A stretch of DNA of 64,000 bases from Megalopta genalis (lineage: Eukaryota > Arthropoda > Insecta > Hymenoptera > Halictidae). The notes under the pieces are model-generated. The model did not search any database. It had not been told where the DNA came from and saw only the letters and a list, made by a program, of their open reading frames with translations. Positions 33,777-45,208 of the stretch are shown piece by piece. Position numbers and translations under genes: made by a program. Positions within the stretch are counted from its first letter, which is position 1, and every line of letters starts with the position of its first letter. The stretch covers positions 8,515,501-8,579,500 of the forward strand of contig NC_135019.1 in NCBI RefSeq assembly GCF_051020955.1. The letters are read 5' to 3'.

Positions 33777-34021
33777 TTAACCCTTCGTACTTAAATGGTG
33801 ACTTCGCACTGCTAAAATTTGTCGTACCACGTTCTAAGATCATTTTTATATTAACGAAGTTTAGAGATTTACAAAATTGTTGAAACTGTAACCGTTGTGC
33901 AGGTCGCAAGACTCGATTTCGCAGGCATAAAATGCACTTTGTCGTATAAAATGAAAATACTGCAAGTCGGAAGAATTATTTTAGATTCACAGTTAAAACG
34001 GCTTCGAGTGCAAAGGGTTAA
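33777..34021 (+). mobile_element. piggyBac-type MITE, family P1, copy 2
   Basis: TTAA lies at 33777-33780 and 34018-34021. The ends are CCCTTCGTACTTAA (mutated) and CTTCGAGTGCAAAGGG. The interior matches the P1 copy at 11664 (TGGTGAC, CACGTTC.AAGAT, CATAAAATGCACTTTGTC). It is the duplicate of 50833-51078. Confidence 0.88.
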
Positions 34022-34075
34022 TAATTTCCTTGAACATACAGCAAACTAATGGAGCACCCGAACGGTTCTATTCTA

Positions 34076-34291
34076 TTAACCCTTAAATGCATGATTTTTT
34101 GTTTTCAATTTCTACTTATCAAACTTCGTTTAAAAAATGAGTGTGTATTAAGGGAAAAAAGCGAAGAAAAAAATTATATCTTTAGGAAAATAGTTTTTTA
34201 TTACAAAATTATCGTATATAGCCAATCGGCTACAAAACAAAATATTCTTCTGTATGTTGCCAAATGGCAACACGGTGCATTTAAGGGTTAA
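34076..34291 (+). mobile_element. piggyBac-type MITE, family P6 (TTAA CCCTTAAATGCA)
   Basis: TTAA lies at 34076-34079 and 34288-34291. The ends CCCTTAAATGCA and TGCATTTAAGGG are 12-bp perfect inverted repeats. The palindromes TAGCC-AATC-GGCTA (34219-34232) and GTTGCC-AAAT-GGCAAC (34256-34271) sit near the right end. The paralogous segment around 50778 has a single TTGA in place of TTAA-element-TTAA. That is an empty site showing insertion after the duplication. Confidence 0.93.
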
Positions 34292-34322
34292 TACGATATC
34301 AGATGTCCCATTAAAATTTTGT

Positions 34323-35440
34323 CACACACTCGGTTCCTTGTCGTATGATCGCGATTACCGTTAAAACAAACGAAAGTGACGGTAACTGGGAGCCTCGGCC
34401 TGCACCCCGATAAAAATCCGTATAAATCTTTCTCTCCGATCTCCTCTATTTTTAGCGACACCGAGAATAAAATTTAGCCATTCGTCTGGAAATAATGGGT
34501 GCCTTGTGACTTCATCTCGATGAACGTTCGTGTAAATTGGAGCGGGACGAGCGATCGGAGCCCGCAATTCCGTTATCAAGCGAGCAACGAAACTTTTCGA
34601 TCTTGCGTATCTATCGCACGATTTATGCGACAGCGAAATACGGGCGGGGACGGGGGCAAGGGGAATTATGACGGAATTCGGTGATACGTGGTCGAGGGTC
34701 AGGGGTTATAGGGGGATGGGAGGGTGGTTCGAGGGGAGGTCGGTGATAAACGGGGTAGAGACAGAGAATAGGGTTAATCGATGCTAGGACGGGGGGACGA
34801 GACTTCGCGATTCCATTTGAATTCCCAGCCACGTAAACCCGGCCCCGTCATCTTTCCGACGGTCTCCCGCCCTTTACCGATCATTCTGGCTCGTCGAACG
34901 TGGTTATTACACCGTCGTTAAAGCGGCTGCTAACCGTACAAAGGCGTAGAACCGCAGGGGGCCCTCTCTTTCTCCACGGCGCGGCGCAAAGCGAAATTAA
35001 ACGTGAGGGAATTTTCGCGCCGGGGAAAAAAAATTACCGCGATCTCTGACTCCATTTCGGCGGCGGTTCTCTCGTGCGCGACCATTTTCCCTCTTGCGAG
35101 GATCCTTTTTATACGGCGGCCTGCGAGGGTAAAATCATGATTATTATATTAGCGCGTCTTTATTACGCGTAATTGGACGTGAGAGAACAGAGGCCGCAGC
35201 TAAACCGCGGGCTAAACGCGCCGGGAAGCGGGGAACCGACAATCGGAAATTGTAGTTTTATGAATTCTTGAAAGCGCTCGTTTTGGAAAGCTGGCTGGAT
35301 TCGTTCTACGGTTGTTCCGTTTTTAATTGATGGAGTGGATTAATACTCTGCATTTCCATTTCTTTGACGGCTACGTTGATTAGCGCTTGTTTCGTAGCCT
35401 TTGACTGTTCTATTGTTAACTTCTTGAAATAAAAGTATAC
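34323..35440. other. Unrecognised CpG-rich DNA
   Basis: No recognisable exon. A G-rich tract lies at 34702-34739. Short frames only. Confidence 0.45.
34702..34739 (+). other. G-quadruplex-prone G-run
   Basis: G tracts GGGG, GGGGG, GGG, GGG and GGGG lie within 40 bp on the plus strand, compatible with a G-quadruplex. Confidence 0.45.
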
Positions 35441-35444
35441 GAAT

Positions 35445-36450
35445 CGAAACAATATTTGATGTTTTTAGTAGCAGAATCTTGGAATGAATTTTAATAAATC
35501 GAAACGAAATTTGATACTTCTGCTGTCGAAATCTAGGAATGGATCGAAGCGAAATTTGATTTTTCTACTGTCGAAATCTAGGAATGAAAGTAAATAAATC
35601 GAAACAGAATGTGATTCTTCTATTATCGAAATCTAGGAACGAAAGTAAATAAATCGAAACGAAATGTGATTCTTCTATTATCGAAATCTGGGAATGAAAG
35701 TAATTAAATCGAAATAAAATGTGATTCTTCTATTATCGAAATCTGGGAATGAAAGTAATTAAATCGAAACAAAATGTGATTCTTCTATTATCGAAATCTG
35801 GAAATGAAAGTAAATAAATCGAAACAAAATGTGATTCTTCTATTATCGAAATCTGGAAATGAAAGCAAATAAACCGAAAGAAAAAGTGATTCTTCTATTA
35901 TCGAAATCTGGGAATGAAAGTAAATAAACCGGAAGAAAAAGTGATTCTTCTATTATCGAAATCTGGGAATGAAAGTAAATAAATCGAAATAAAAATATGA
36001 TTCTTTTACTATGAAAGTAAATAAATCGAAATAAAAATATGATTCTTTTACTATGAAAGTAAATAAATCGAAATAAAAATATGATTCTTTTACTATGAAA
36101 GTAAATAAATCGAAAGAAAAAGTGATTCTTTTATTATCGAAATCTGGGAATGAAAGTAAATAAATCGAAAGAAAAAGTGATTCTTCTATTATCGAAATCT
36201 GGGAATGAGAGTAAATAAATCGAAAAAAAATATGATTCTTTTACTATCGAAATCTGGGAATGAAAGTAAATAAATCGAAAGAAAAAGTGATTCTTCTATT
36301 ATCAAAATCTGGGAATGAATGTAAATAAATTGAAACAAAATGTGATTTTTCTACCATCAAAATCTCGGAATGAATGTAAATAAATCGAAACAAAATGTGA
36401 TTCTTCTACTATCGAAATGTAGAAATGAATGTAAATAAATCGAAACAAAA
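35445..36450 (+). repeat. 55-bp minisatellite, about 17 units
   Basis: The unit is roughly GAAAGTAAATAAATCGAAAC followed by AAAATGTGATTCTTCTATTA and TCGAAATCTGGGAAT (55 bp). Three consecutive shortened units of about 41 bp (about 35985-36110) lack the CGAAATCTGGGAA part. Units at both ends are more diverged than the middle, the usual outcome of unequal exchange. Confidence 0.92.
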
Positions 36451-38380
36451 TTTATAATATATAAATTTTATATAAGAATAAAAAATAGAATAAATATATA
36501 GAATAAAAGTAAACTCATCATCCACAGTTAACTCCCTGCAATGTAACATCTTGATGAAGATTTGTAATAGAACGTACACCATTTAGATGTTATTCACCTA
36601 CATTAAATCGAAACGAGGCTAAATTTGTCTGTAATTAATACTTAATCATTAAAGTTACTGCAAACACACGTAAAATATCAATTTCCCTATTGTTTTAATC
36701 ATTTATCAACGACGAACAAACAATTGTAAATCGACGTGTATAGGAACGTTTGACATTTATTCCAATCGCTGACGAAGGAAAGAAAGAGTCGCTTGACGCT
36801 TCAATGTGAAAAAATAATAAAACGAAATACAAATAGCTGAAAACAATGATATAAATCGCGAGAATCTGCAGTGTTTCTATTTGATTCTGATCGACGTGGA
36901 GACTATTTTTAAGCATAGTGCAGTTGCGAGCAGTGTCAGTCGATTTTAGACTTACCAAAGCAAATTTCGAAGTGAAGTAAACCCGTGATATTTCAATTGC
37001 TGTAAATATGCGCTCTGAATCGTGCGGATTACATAGAGATACGCGTTTCTCCGCGCCACACGTTTCCGCATCATGTTCGCCTCAGGGTTTTTCGGATCCG
37101 GAGGTCACCGATGCGCTTTTCTCCGTGGGTCCCGCGCGTATTTACGTTTCCCTTCCGTCGATTCCGCACAACAATCTCGAGGTAGCGGGCGGAACGTCCA
37201 TGCAAATAGTCAACCAATTTATAAATAGCGTTTGCATTCGCGTCGAAAATAGCGAAGGCTGTGTATCACCGCGTGCAAGAAAGACAAGCTCTAGCCGGTC
37301 CCGCGTCTCAGGTGCACGACTGGCCGCCGCGTTTTTTCGCTTTTCTTCGCTCGCCGGAGGCGGAATCCAGCATCGCGTGAAAGTGATTCATTTAGAAGCC
37401 TGCTCGCACGGTAATCTATTACCGTGAAAATTCCCCGGGAGACAAATTACGTACGTGGCTGAAACGTTCGCGGTTCTATCGATTCTTGAATTCTACCTCA
37501 AAGCCGTTCTATTCCAGCTCGCGAACTATTCTAACCATCCCCTAACTCTTTGCTTCCCGGAAAGTATTCTAATCGGCTGCCGCGCGTCTTAAAAATTTAT
37601 CGGCGACGTCTGCCTAGTTTCTGGAAAAAGTTCGAAGTCCCCGACTGCAGCAAATACGCCGGCTTTATCGCGCGACGAAACGGATTTTGACGACGCCGAT
37701 TTTTCGAACTTCGAACATCGTCGACATGTTAGACATAAATTGTCCTGGAAGCGTTTCCAAGTAAAATCTCGAGGCGATCGCGATCTCGTTGTAGCGGAGG
37801 GAAGCTCCGAGAATTTAGAGACGCGCGTTGGAAGCGTGCAGGACGGGTAGGTTTGTCCTCAGTCTCGATTAGGATCTCTTCGATCCTCGCTGTCCGCATG
37901 GAAGCCGCTCGTTCATGGATCGCTGGCTATCCTCGATCAATCGCGCGTGCCACGCGGTAAACATTCCTCCGTTAAACCCTTCTATCGAGGAGGTTTCTGT
38001 TTACTCTGCCCTTCGGCTAACTTTGCGACTGCCTCGTCACCGATGACCTAAATAGCAGCCACGAGGATCGCAGTCTTGATCGCTGTTTATCAGTTTCCTG
38101 ATGAGGGATTGACTGGAACTGCGCTTTAAGCGAGATCTCGAGAATCTGTTTTCGGTAAAACTCTGCACGATCCGGAACCCTTCGAATCGCGAAATCGATT
38201 TTCGTTTGTTACAAAGCTCGTCTCACTTCACTTTTCTATCGCGAACGACCTCTCGCAGAGATCTCTGTTACAATGGTAGCTTTCGATGCGATCATTATTC
38301 AGGGACGCCGAAAATATTTTCAAAGTTCATCGAGGCTTGACAAATGTCAGAGCTGGCCATTGTTCGAATCGGATAAATAT
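36451..38380. other. Unrecognised spacer DNA
   Basis: A plus-strand frame of 139 codons runs 37008-37427, starting at ATG, with a mixed-composition product that I do not recognise. The rest shows no element ends. GC content rises from about 37.0 kb onward. Confidence 0.45.
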
Positions 38381-38394
38381 AAATTTATATTATA

Positions 38395-38545
38395 AATTTA
38401 TTAAATCGGACAAATATATATATATATAAATATTATATATATATATAAATTATATATTTATTATATATATATATTATATATATAAATATATTATATTATA
38501 TATTATTATATATATTATATAAATATTATATATATAAATTTCGGA
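38395..38545. repeat. (TA)n-rich simple sequence
   Basis: Almost pure A/T, made of TATATA, TATAAAT and similar runs. Confidence 0.9.
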
Positions 38546-38862
38546 TAAATATTCGTCTAAGATAAATATCCACGTGAATTTCTTTTTGGTCGGATATTTT
38601 ATTCGAATGACAGTTATTCATTGTTCGTCGTCAATTATTCTATTCATTTATTCGAATAAATTAATCGCATAGTTCTTTATTCGAATAAAGATTTGTTAAA
38701 TTATTCGAATAATTGTTGATTGTTTTTGTTTTTACGTACTTTTGTAATGCGTACTCGCGATGTTCCAAATTAACATAATTATTAGTTCGTTTTCTGAAAA
38801 ATCTCAGATGTCAACGGGTCCAAATTTATGTGTTTAGCAGCTCTGTATAGCACTGTGAAGCG

Positions 38863-39201
38863 TAATTATTTTAACAACCGGGAATGAGTGATTCCCGAGG
38901 TTATTTGAAGTAACTTTCTCCTTAGCGAAATTGCGACCCGCGGCTTTGTTTACGAGCTATTCACGAAAAACGCCGACCAATGAGAGGCAAGCTCGCTAAG
39001 CCCTAGTGCCAGGCGGCTGAGCGAATCAGCGGGCTTCAACTGGGCTCTGCGCGCTCGTTGGCCCAGCCGCCACGCGCCTCTCATTGGTCACCGTTTTCCG
39101 CGAATAACTCGTAAACAAAGCCGCGGATTGCATTTTCGCCAAGGAGAAAGTTACTTGAAATGACGCGAGGAATCATTCCTCTCCGACTGTGAAAATAATT
39201 A
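38863..39201. mobile_element. Long foldback element, family FB, copy 2
   Basis: The arms share GAAGTAACTTTCTCCTTAGC, GCGGCTTTGTTTACGAG and GACCAATGAGAGGC on the left and their complements on the right. This is the same family as 11932-12272. The loop (about 39000-39085) is GC-rich and differs from copy 1. The outermost bases (TAATTATTTT) also differ from copy 1, so the true element ends are uncertain. Confidence 0.8.
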
Positions 39202-39740
39202 TGGGTCAATTATTTTCGATGCAATCGTCATTTCGGTACGCAGAAAATACCTTCGTGTTCTTCGAAGATCGATAAATGTAATCGTGAAGTTTAAAGATAG
39301 ACAGGTTCATTAGCGTCGCGTCAGGAAACTCTGAAAGATCGCGTTGATTTTTAATCGTCAAAGCAGATTGTCGCTCGAAGGGACGGATGGGCGCGAAAAT
39401 TGTCGGATTTTCGGAGGCTCCAGCGTCGCGACGGATCCTCGTCAGCAAAGGAGCTCGCCTTTCCGGGCCCCTATTATCCGATTAATCAAGAAGTTCGCTT
39501 CTCGCGCGTCGTCGTTTATAGTTCGTCGACGGGGGATGATCGCTAGACCCGCCGCCGCCAATTATTCCTAATCTGTTCGCGGAATTATCTAGCCGCGAGC
39601 TTCCCCCGAATGTTCATTCATCCTGCCGAGTCAAGCACGGCTGATTACGTGTCTTGTCTCGCGTTTCTCGCGATTACGTCGGAAGTCCCGTCGTTGTCCG
39701 ACTAGGAGACGAATTAATTCTCCGCGAACCTCGTACGACC
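39202..39740. other. Unrecognised spacer DNA
   Basis: CpG-rich, no recognisable exon. Confidence 0.4.
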
Positions 39741-39744
39741 GCGG

Positions 39745-40030
39745 CTGAGAATTTATATTTATATTATAAATATAAAAAAAATTTAAATTTAATATAATAT
39801 ATATATAATATAATATAATATAATATAACATATATATAAAATATAATATAATATAATATAATATAATATAATATAATATAATATAATATAATATAATATA
39901 ATATAATATAATATAATATAATATAATATAATATAATATAATATAATATAATATAATATAATATAATATAATATAATATAATGTAATATAATATAATATA
40001 ATATAAATTTTTATTTATATTAATATAATA

Positions 40031-40066
<36 letters not shown>

Positions 40067-40085
40067 TTTTTATTTATATTATATA
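39745..40085. repeat. (TATAA)n satellite-like tract
   Basis: From about 39840 to 40000 the pentamer TATAA repeats almost without error (one TGTAA at about 39980). The edges are AAATTTATATTT-type sequence, and copies of ATAAATTTTTATTTATATTA occur at 40003 and 40064. Confidence 0.93.
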
Positions 40086-41505
40086 AGAAACGGCGTAAGA
40101 ATTTATCGCGCGTTTTATCGCGCGAGCGACGCGAGGTTCGCTCAGAAAATTATATTATTCGAACAACGGAGTCGGCGTGATTATCGGAGAAACTGGCTCG
40201 GACGATTAGCGGAGGAGATTTAATGTGGCCGCACCGCTGCTAAAAACTGCGCGTTATGGTTTCCAAACAAACACGGAGCTTCGTCGGCAAATAAACGTTT
40301 TTATTGCAAATATTATTCTGTTATCGCAGCGAAGGGGGTGCTTGATTCCAATGCAGCGTTAAAGGTATTGCTAGCCCGCATACGAAATTTGCGGAATCCA
40401 ATTCCCCGCGGCAACTTTTATAAAATTATTCGGAATGTAATTCAACGCATCATTTACCGTTAACGATTTCATTATTTTCGAGGTTACATTACGGTATACA
40501 GTTTTTTAACGAATTCTCCGATGGGAATTGCAATTTCGCAAGAAACTATTTGAATTTTAATAAATCATTTTAACTTTTAATATAAATCAATCATTTTCGT
40601 TTGGGATTCTCGCGCGAGACGAAGAATTTTAAGATTCCAATTAGCGTAGCAAATCCTATTAACAGGCTTCCGGTGGATAAAGTGTTAATCGGCGCGCTAA
40701 ATAACCGTCGCTGGTTCGGCATTTTACTAGGACAAAGGCAAAATGGGGGAGAGGGGGGGGGCTATTAAAATGCGAACTGTCCACGCGCCTAGTTACAAAG
40801 ACCGCGATAATTTCTGGAAATATGGACGGTCGTGATTAATGCCGGGGGTGTCGGGAGCGGCCTAGGAATTCGTTTAGCCCGTTGACCTAATTTGTCACCG
40901 ATTTCCTCGTTGCCGGTCGACTCGGGGATCGATTTGGTCGCGTGTCACCGCGACACCGTGCGTGTCACGCGGCGATTACGAGGCGGACACGCGTTCCCTC
41001 CGCTCTCACGGTGAGAATGCGCTTTATTTTCGTACGACGTTAACTGTCCGGCTCCGATCTGGAGAGGGCGAGAGAGAGAAAGAGAGCGCGCGCGGGTGTT
41101 CTCGTCTTTTAATAGCATCCTCGTTGCATCCCGGTGGCAAAGTCGCCGGCTCCGACGGCCGCCGAGACCTCGCCGACCGGCCGGACAAGCGTCACGCTCG
41201 CTAAAATACGCGGTGCCTTCGAAAAGTTCCGCAACCGGATCGAATTTTATTGTTCGGTGATCAACGGTGGGCCTCTTCTGCCTCGCTACAGGGCCCCACG
41301 GCGTTCATGGTACCTCTTTCCGAGCAAGCTGAAATGCACCCCGTCTTCGCAGCCTCGTTTCGATTCGCCGTTGAATTGTTCTGTGTTGGATCGAACTTGT
41401 GGATTTTGTGCATTTATGAGAAAAATTGATGGACGAAATTGAAGCAGCGAGAAGACCGACAGAAGACAGAGCATCGAACGCTAAAACGATCGACGGAAAA
41501 CAACC
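40086..41505. other. Unrecognised CpG-rich DNA
   Basis: No recognisable exon. A G-rich run lies at about 40744-40770. Overlapping open frames at 40.96-41.52 kb have no motif and are not called. Confidence 0.45.
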
Positions 41506-41508
41506 GAA

Positions 41509-41945
41509 CTGAAACAACTGAAACGAAAACAGAAAGAATTCAATTATTTATTTTATTCTTATTTTATTTATTTTATTCTAAAGAATAATACTGCTTGAAA
41601 GGAGTACGTGTTGCAGTTACAGGCTAAACTTAAATTTATTAAATTTTATTATTATAATTATTATATATTATTTTATTGTTATAAAATTTTAAGTTTATTA
41701 TTTAACTATATATACGTGTTGCAGTGACAGGCTAAACTTAGTATATATATATAAAGTATATTATATATTATTATATTATTATATTAATATATATATTAAT
41801 ATAATAATAATAATAATATATATAAAAGTTTAGCCTGTCACTGCAACACGTACTCCTTTTAAGGAGTATTATTCTTTAGAATAAAATAAATAAAATAAAA
41901 GTAAAATAAATAATTGAATTCTTTCTGTTTTCGTTTCAGTTGTTT
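41509..41945. repeat. Long inverted repeat with AT-rich loop
   Basis: The arms 41509-41633 and 41826-41945 are about 120 bp and nearly perfectly complementary. Shared blocks are ACTGAAACGAAAACAGAAAG, TCTAAAGAATAATACT and GGAGTACGTGTTGCAGT. The loop is A/T-rich and contains another partial copy of ACGTGTTGCAGTGACAGGCT at about 41713. It could be a foldback element or a palindromic rearrangement. Confidence 0.9.
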
Positions 41946-42112
41946 TAGTATACATACTAATACAACAATTTAGTATATATACTAAAACAACAATTTAGTA
42001 TACATACTAAAACAACTGAAACGAAAACAGAAACAATTCAATTATTTATTTTACTTTTATTTTATTAATTTTATTTTTTAAGGAGTACGTGTGTTGCAGT
42101 GACAGGCTAAAC
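41946..42112 (+). repeat. TAGTATACATACTA palindromes and third arm copy
   Basis: Three spaced units of TTTAGTATACATACTAA-type palindromes (41946-42008) lead into a third copy of the arm (41996-42112). It lies in the same orientation as the first arm and ends with GTTGCAGTGACAGGCTAAAC. Confidence 0.85.
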
Positions 42113-43290
42113 ATAAATAGAAACATATTACGTGGAAAAGATTCGAGCTCGGAGCACGCGAATTAGCGAAAATATTAGCATACGCGCGAACGTTGTTGGC
42201 AAGCGTAAAGATACGGTTGTAATAGTTAAAGAAACCGTAACGAAGCGACGACGATGTTCGACGTGTAACACGGCTTACAATATGACGACGATTTTTATTT
42301 AGATACATTGTGTTTAAATTTCTCGGTGAAACGAGAACACGATTAACGATTGGTTGGAACTTCGTTAACAGATAATACGTCGGTTAATCACGTTCTGCTT
42401 TCCGGTATAATATTTGAATTCGCCTCGCGCGTTCGTCGCATCGGAGGTGAAGCAGCTTTTCATTTTGCACGAAGCTCCCCGCGGTCTGTTCACCGTTAAG
42501 TCATTGTCAAACTTAATTCGAAGGTTATCAAAAATTCGACAGCTGCCAGACCAGGTGCCCGAATCCTTCGGGCCGCGTCCCTGACAGTTTTACCACATTT
42601 CGAGCAAAAATTCAATAACTTTGTTCTATTTTAAAGATCCCGACGCCGCGGCGGCGCGGTGCCCGGCGCAATATAAAATTACACAGCGAGCGAACGACTT
42701 TGCCGAACTCCATAAAATTAATATGGGAGGCAGACGAAAGTTCGCTCTAACTAGCTGCGCCGGTGACACGGGGATCGCGTCGCGCCGGCACGTCCGAGAA
42801 AAATTCAGTTCCGGAAACTGTACGCGCTGAAAATTGTGAGCGTAGCCCGTTAAGCTCGCCGGAAAAGGACGTTCTGTCGGGGTGGCTCCGTGATGAAAAA
42901 GTTTCGCCGCTTTTCAGCGCGCGATTCAACGTGGATTTTCATGCTCGGGACAGTTTGATTCAAGTTAATTTCATTCGCCCGGAGTTCGGCTCGGTTAATC
43001 CGATAGTTTCGAGAGCAAACTTCCTGCTTTTCTTCTCGCGGCTCGTTAACAGCCGGTATTCCAGCAATATCTCATCGGCATTTCTGCCTGAATCCTGTAG
43101 GGCTAATATTGACTGCCCCGGGGCTCGATTACATTTTGCATTCGTTCGCGGAGTTCGATCCGTTTCCAAACTTCCGATTATTTCGTGCTGGTTTTTTTTT
43201 GGCATTTTTACAGAACAAAGGACTCTATGCTCTTTAACACCTTAGGATCGAGTATCGAACCTACAAAATTCGCACGGTATCGAACTCGTT
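42113..43290. other. Unrecognised spacer DNA
   Basis: A 160-codon plus-strand frame (42763-43245) and smaller antisense frames are present. No recognisable domain. CpG-rich. Confidence 0.4.
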
Positions 43291-43923
43291 TAATTAATCC
43301 TTTGTCGTGCCATTTTATTCGATACAGAATTTTTTAACGATAACGACAACGATTAGAAGTTTTTTCGATTGTAATAATTTTTAAGAAGATGTACAAAAGT
43401 TTGTATTTTTGATGTGTGCCTACATGTAGTTGGATGCTTAAACGTTGACGACGAGAGAATAGAATTGTATTCCGCGCGAAAAGAACGGAATTACGTTTGT
43501 AATTGTGAAATATACATCACGAGTCAGACTCGTCAAGGTACAAGATGGTGAAATCTACACAAATTGTTAAAAATGTGTCGTCAAAATTGACCAGTCTCAT
43601 AATTTTTCTTTCAAAATTGTGCTAACACTAGGTGCACTAAACCAGTTAAAATAACAAATGCGGAATTACAAATTGACCATCAAAATGTCTCTGTGATCTT
43701 TTTTTCTACAATTCTTGATTAAATAAAATATATTTCTATGAGATCTATTTAGGTAAATTTCGTCATTCAAGCATATATTACAACAGAAATTGTACGAAAT
43801 TTAAATAAATTCAATATATGTATATACTCTTATATACTTAATGCATATATACTCTTTTATGGGATATTAATAAATTAATATATTTATTAATAGTTTAATT
43901 ATTAATTATATATTTATTTATAG

Positions 43924-43969
<46 letters not shown>

Positions 43970-44000
43970 TTATGAGATTGATTTTATTTAAACTTCGTCC
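43291..44000. other. Unrecognised AT-rich DNA with possible TTAA-element end
   Basis: TTAATCCTTTGTCGTGCC at about 43296 resembles the reversed end near 25914, but no matching right end was found. A pure (TA)n run lies at 43927-43967. Confidence 0.35.
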
Positions 44001-44654
44001 AATTTCTATTGTAATATATGCTAGAATAACAAAATCTAGGACTCGGTCGATTCAACGTTGATTAGGAAGCCTCGTTCGCAGGAAATAGTTGAATAAATTT
44101 CATAATGCGAGAATACATTGCGACGAATATAGCAAGATGTCTAAATAAATTCGGTCTTGCAACTCTTCTGTAGCAACGCGCATTACTCGTTTTTAGTGCT
44201 TGGCAGGCTTAGGCGTCAAACGCCTGAGATCGAGACAATGTTCCAAAGCAGTAGGTTGGCAAACGAGCTCTATCTTCTCTGAACTCCTGTGTCTGGGACG
44301 AGTTTCTGAAACAGAGAATTGTTAAACGAAGTGCGAACGATTTACCGTAGCTAATAAAAAAAAGTCCGCGGTGCCGAGGATTACGCGGATGCTCCAGATT
44401 CGCGGCACGGTACCGCACCGCACGATTATTTTGTTCCGCGGTTCTCCGCGGACCTGAGACACATTCAGCGTCCTCTGAAATTTTCCCACGGCTCGACAGA
44501 GGCGTTTCCGGCCGCGCCGCAACCATCCGGCGCCGCATTTAGCCGCGCTCCGACAATGCCGACCAGGAAATGTTTTCCATTGGAGGCTCTTTTAATTTTA
44601 TGACACTTTCATTACGCCGGCCGTTCCATTTGCGGCCGATGATAGGGGGCCTTG
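44001..44654. other. Unrecognised spacer DNA
   Basis: No recognisable exon or element end. Minus-strand frames at 44.2-44.5 kb have no motif. Confidence 0.4.
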
Positions 44655-44726
44655 CCGCTTCTCTTCCTCTCTCAGTCTCTCTCTCTCTCTGTCTCTCTCT
44701 CTCTGTCTCTCTCTCTGTCTCTCTCT

Positions 44727-44770
<44 letters not shown>

Positions 44771-44775
44771 GTCTC

Positions 44776-44816
<41 letters not shown>

Positions 44817-44832
44817 CTCTCTGTCTCCCTCC

Positions 44833-44869
<37 letters not shown>

Positions 44870-45208
44870 TGTCTGTCTCTTTGTGTCTCTCTCTCTGTCT
44901 CTCTGTCTTGCTCTCTCTGTCTCTCTGTCTCTCTCTCTCTCGCTCTATCTCGATCTTTCTGTCTCTTTGTCTCTCTCTGTCTCTCTTTCCCTCTCTCTCT
45001 CTCTCCCTCTGTGTCTGCCTCTTTGTCTCTCTCTCTGTCTCTCTCTCTCGCTCTCTCTGTCTCTCTGTCTTTCTCTCTCTCGCTCTATCTCTCTCTTTCT
45101 GTCTCTCTTTCCCTCTTTCTCTCTCTCTCTCTCTCTCTCTGCCTGTCTCCCTCTCTCTCTCTGTCTCTCTCTCTGTCTTTCTTTCCCTCTCTCTCTCTCT
45201 CTCTCTCG
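44655..45208 (+). repeat. 550-bp polypyrimidine (CT)n tract
   Basis: Nearly uninterrupted C/T on the plus strand, with TCTCTG hexamer spacing and a (GT)n patch at about 44852-44872. Open frames of 150-270 codons on both strands across it are poly Ser/Leu or Arg/Glu. They arise because this sequence lacks stop codons and are not genes. Confidence 0.95.

Larger units (their letters stand above)
33485..34322 (+). repeat. Dispersed inverted duplication, arm 1
   Basis: This segment matches the reverse complement of about 50742-51355, some 17 kb away. Shared blocks include GTCGACTGAAAGCTAACCAT, ATACTGCTCTATTTATCCTA and AAACTAATGGAGCACC. Both copies contain the same P1 MITE at the same position. 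This arm additionally holds the P6 MITE at 34076-34291, which is absent from the other arm. Confidence 0.93.

Noticed and set aside
37008..37427. 139-codon open frame starting at ATG
   Set aside because: Mixed composition and no known domain; an isolated frame without splice or conservation evidence.
43291..43320. TTAATCCTTTGTCG end paired with the reversed string near 25914
   Set aside because: The two lie 17 kb apart with many other elements between; each lacks its own partner.
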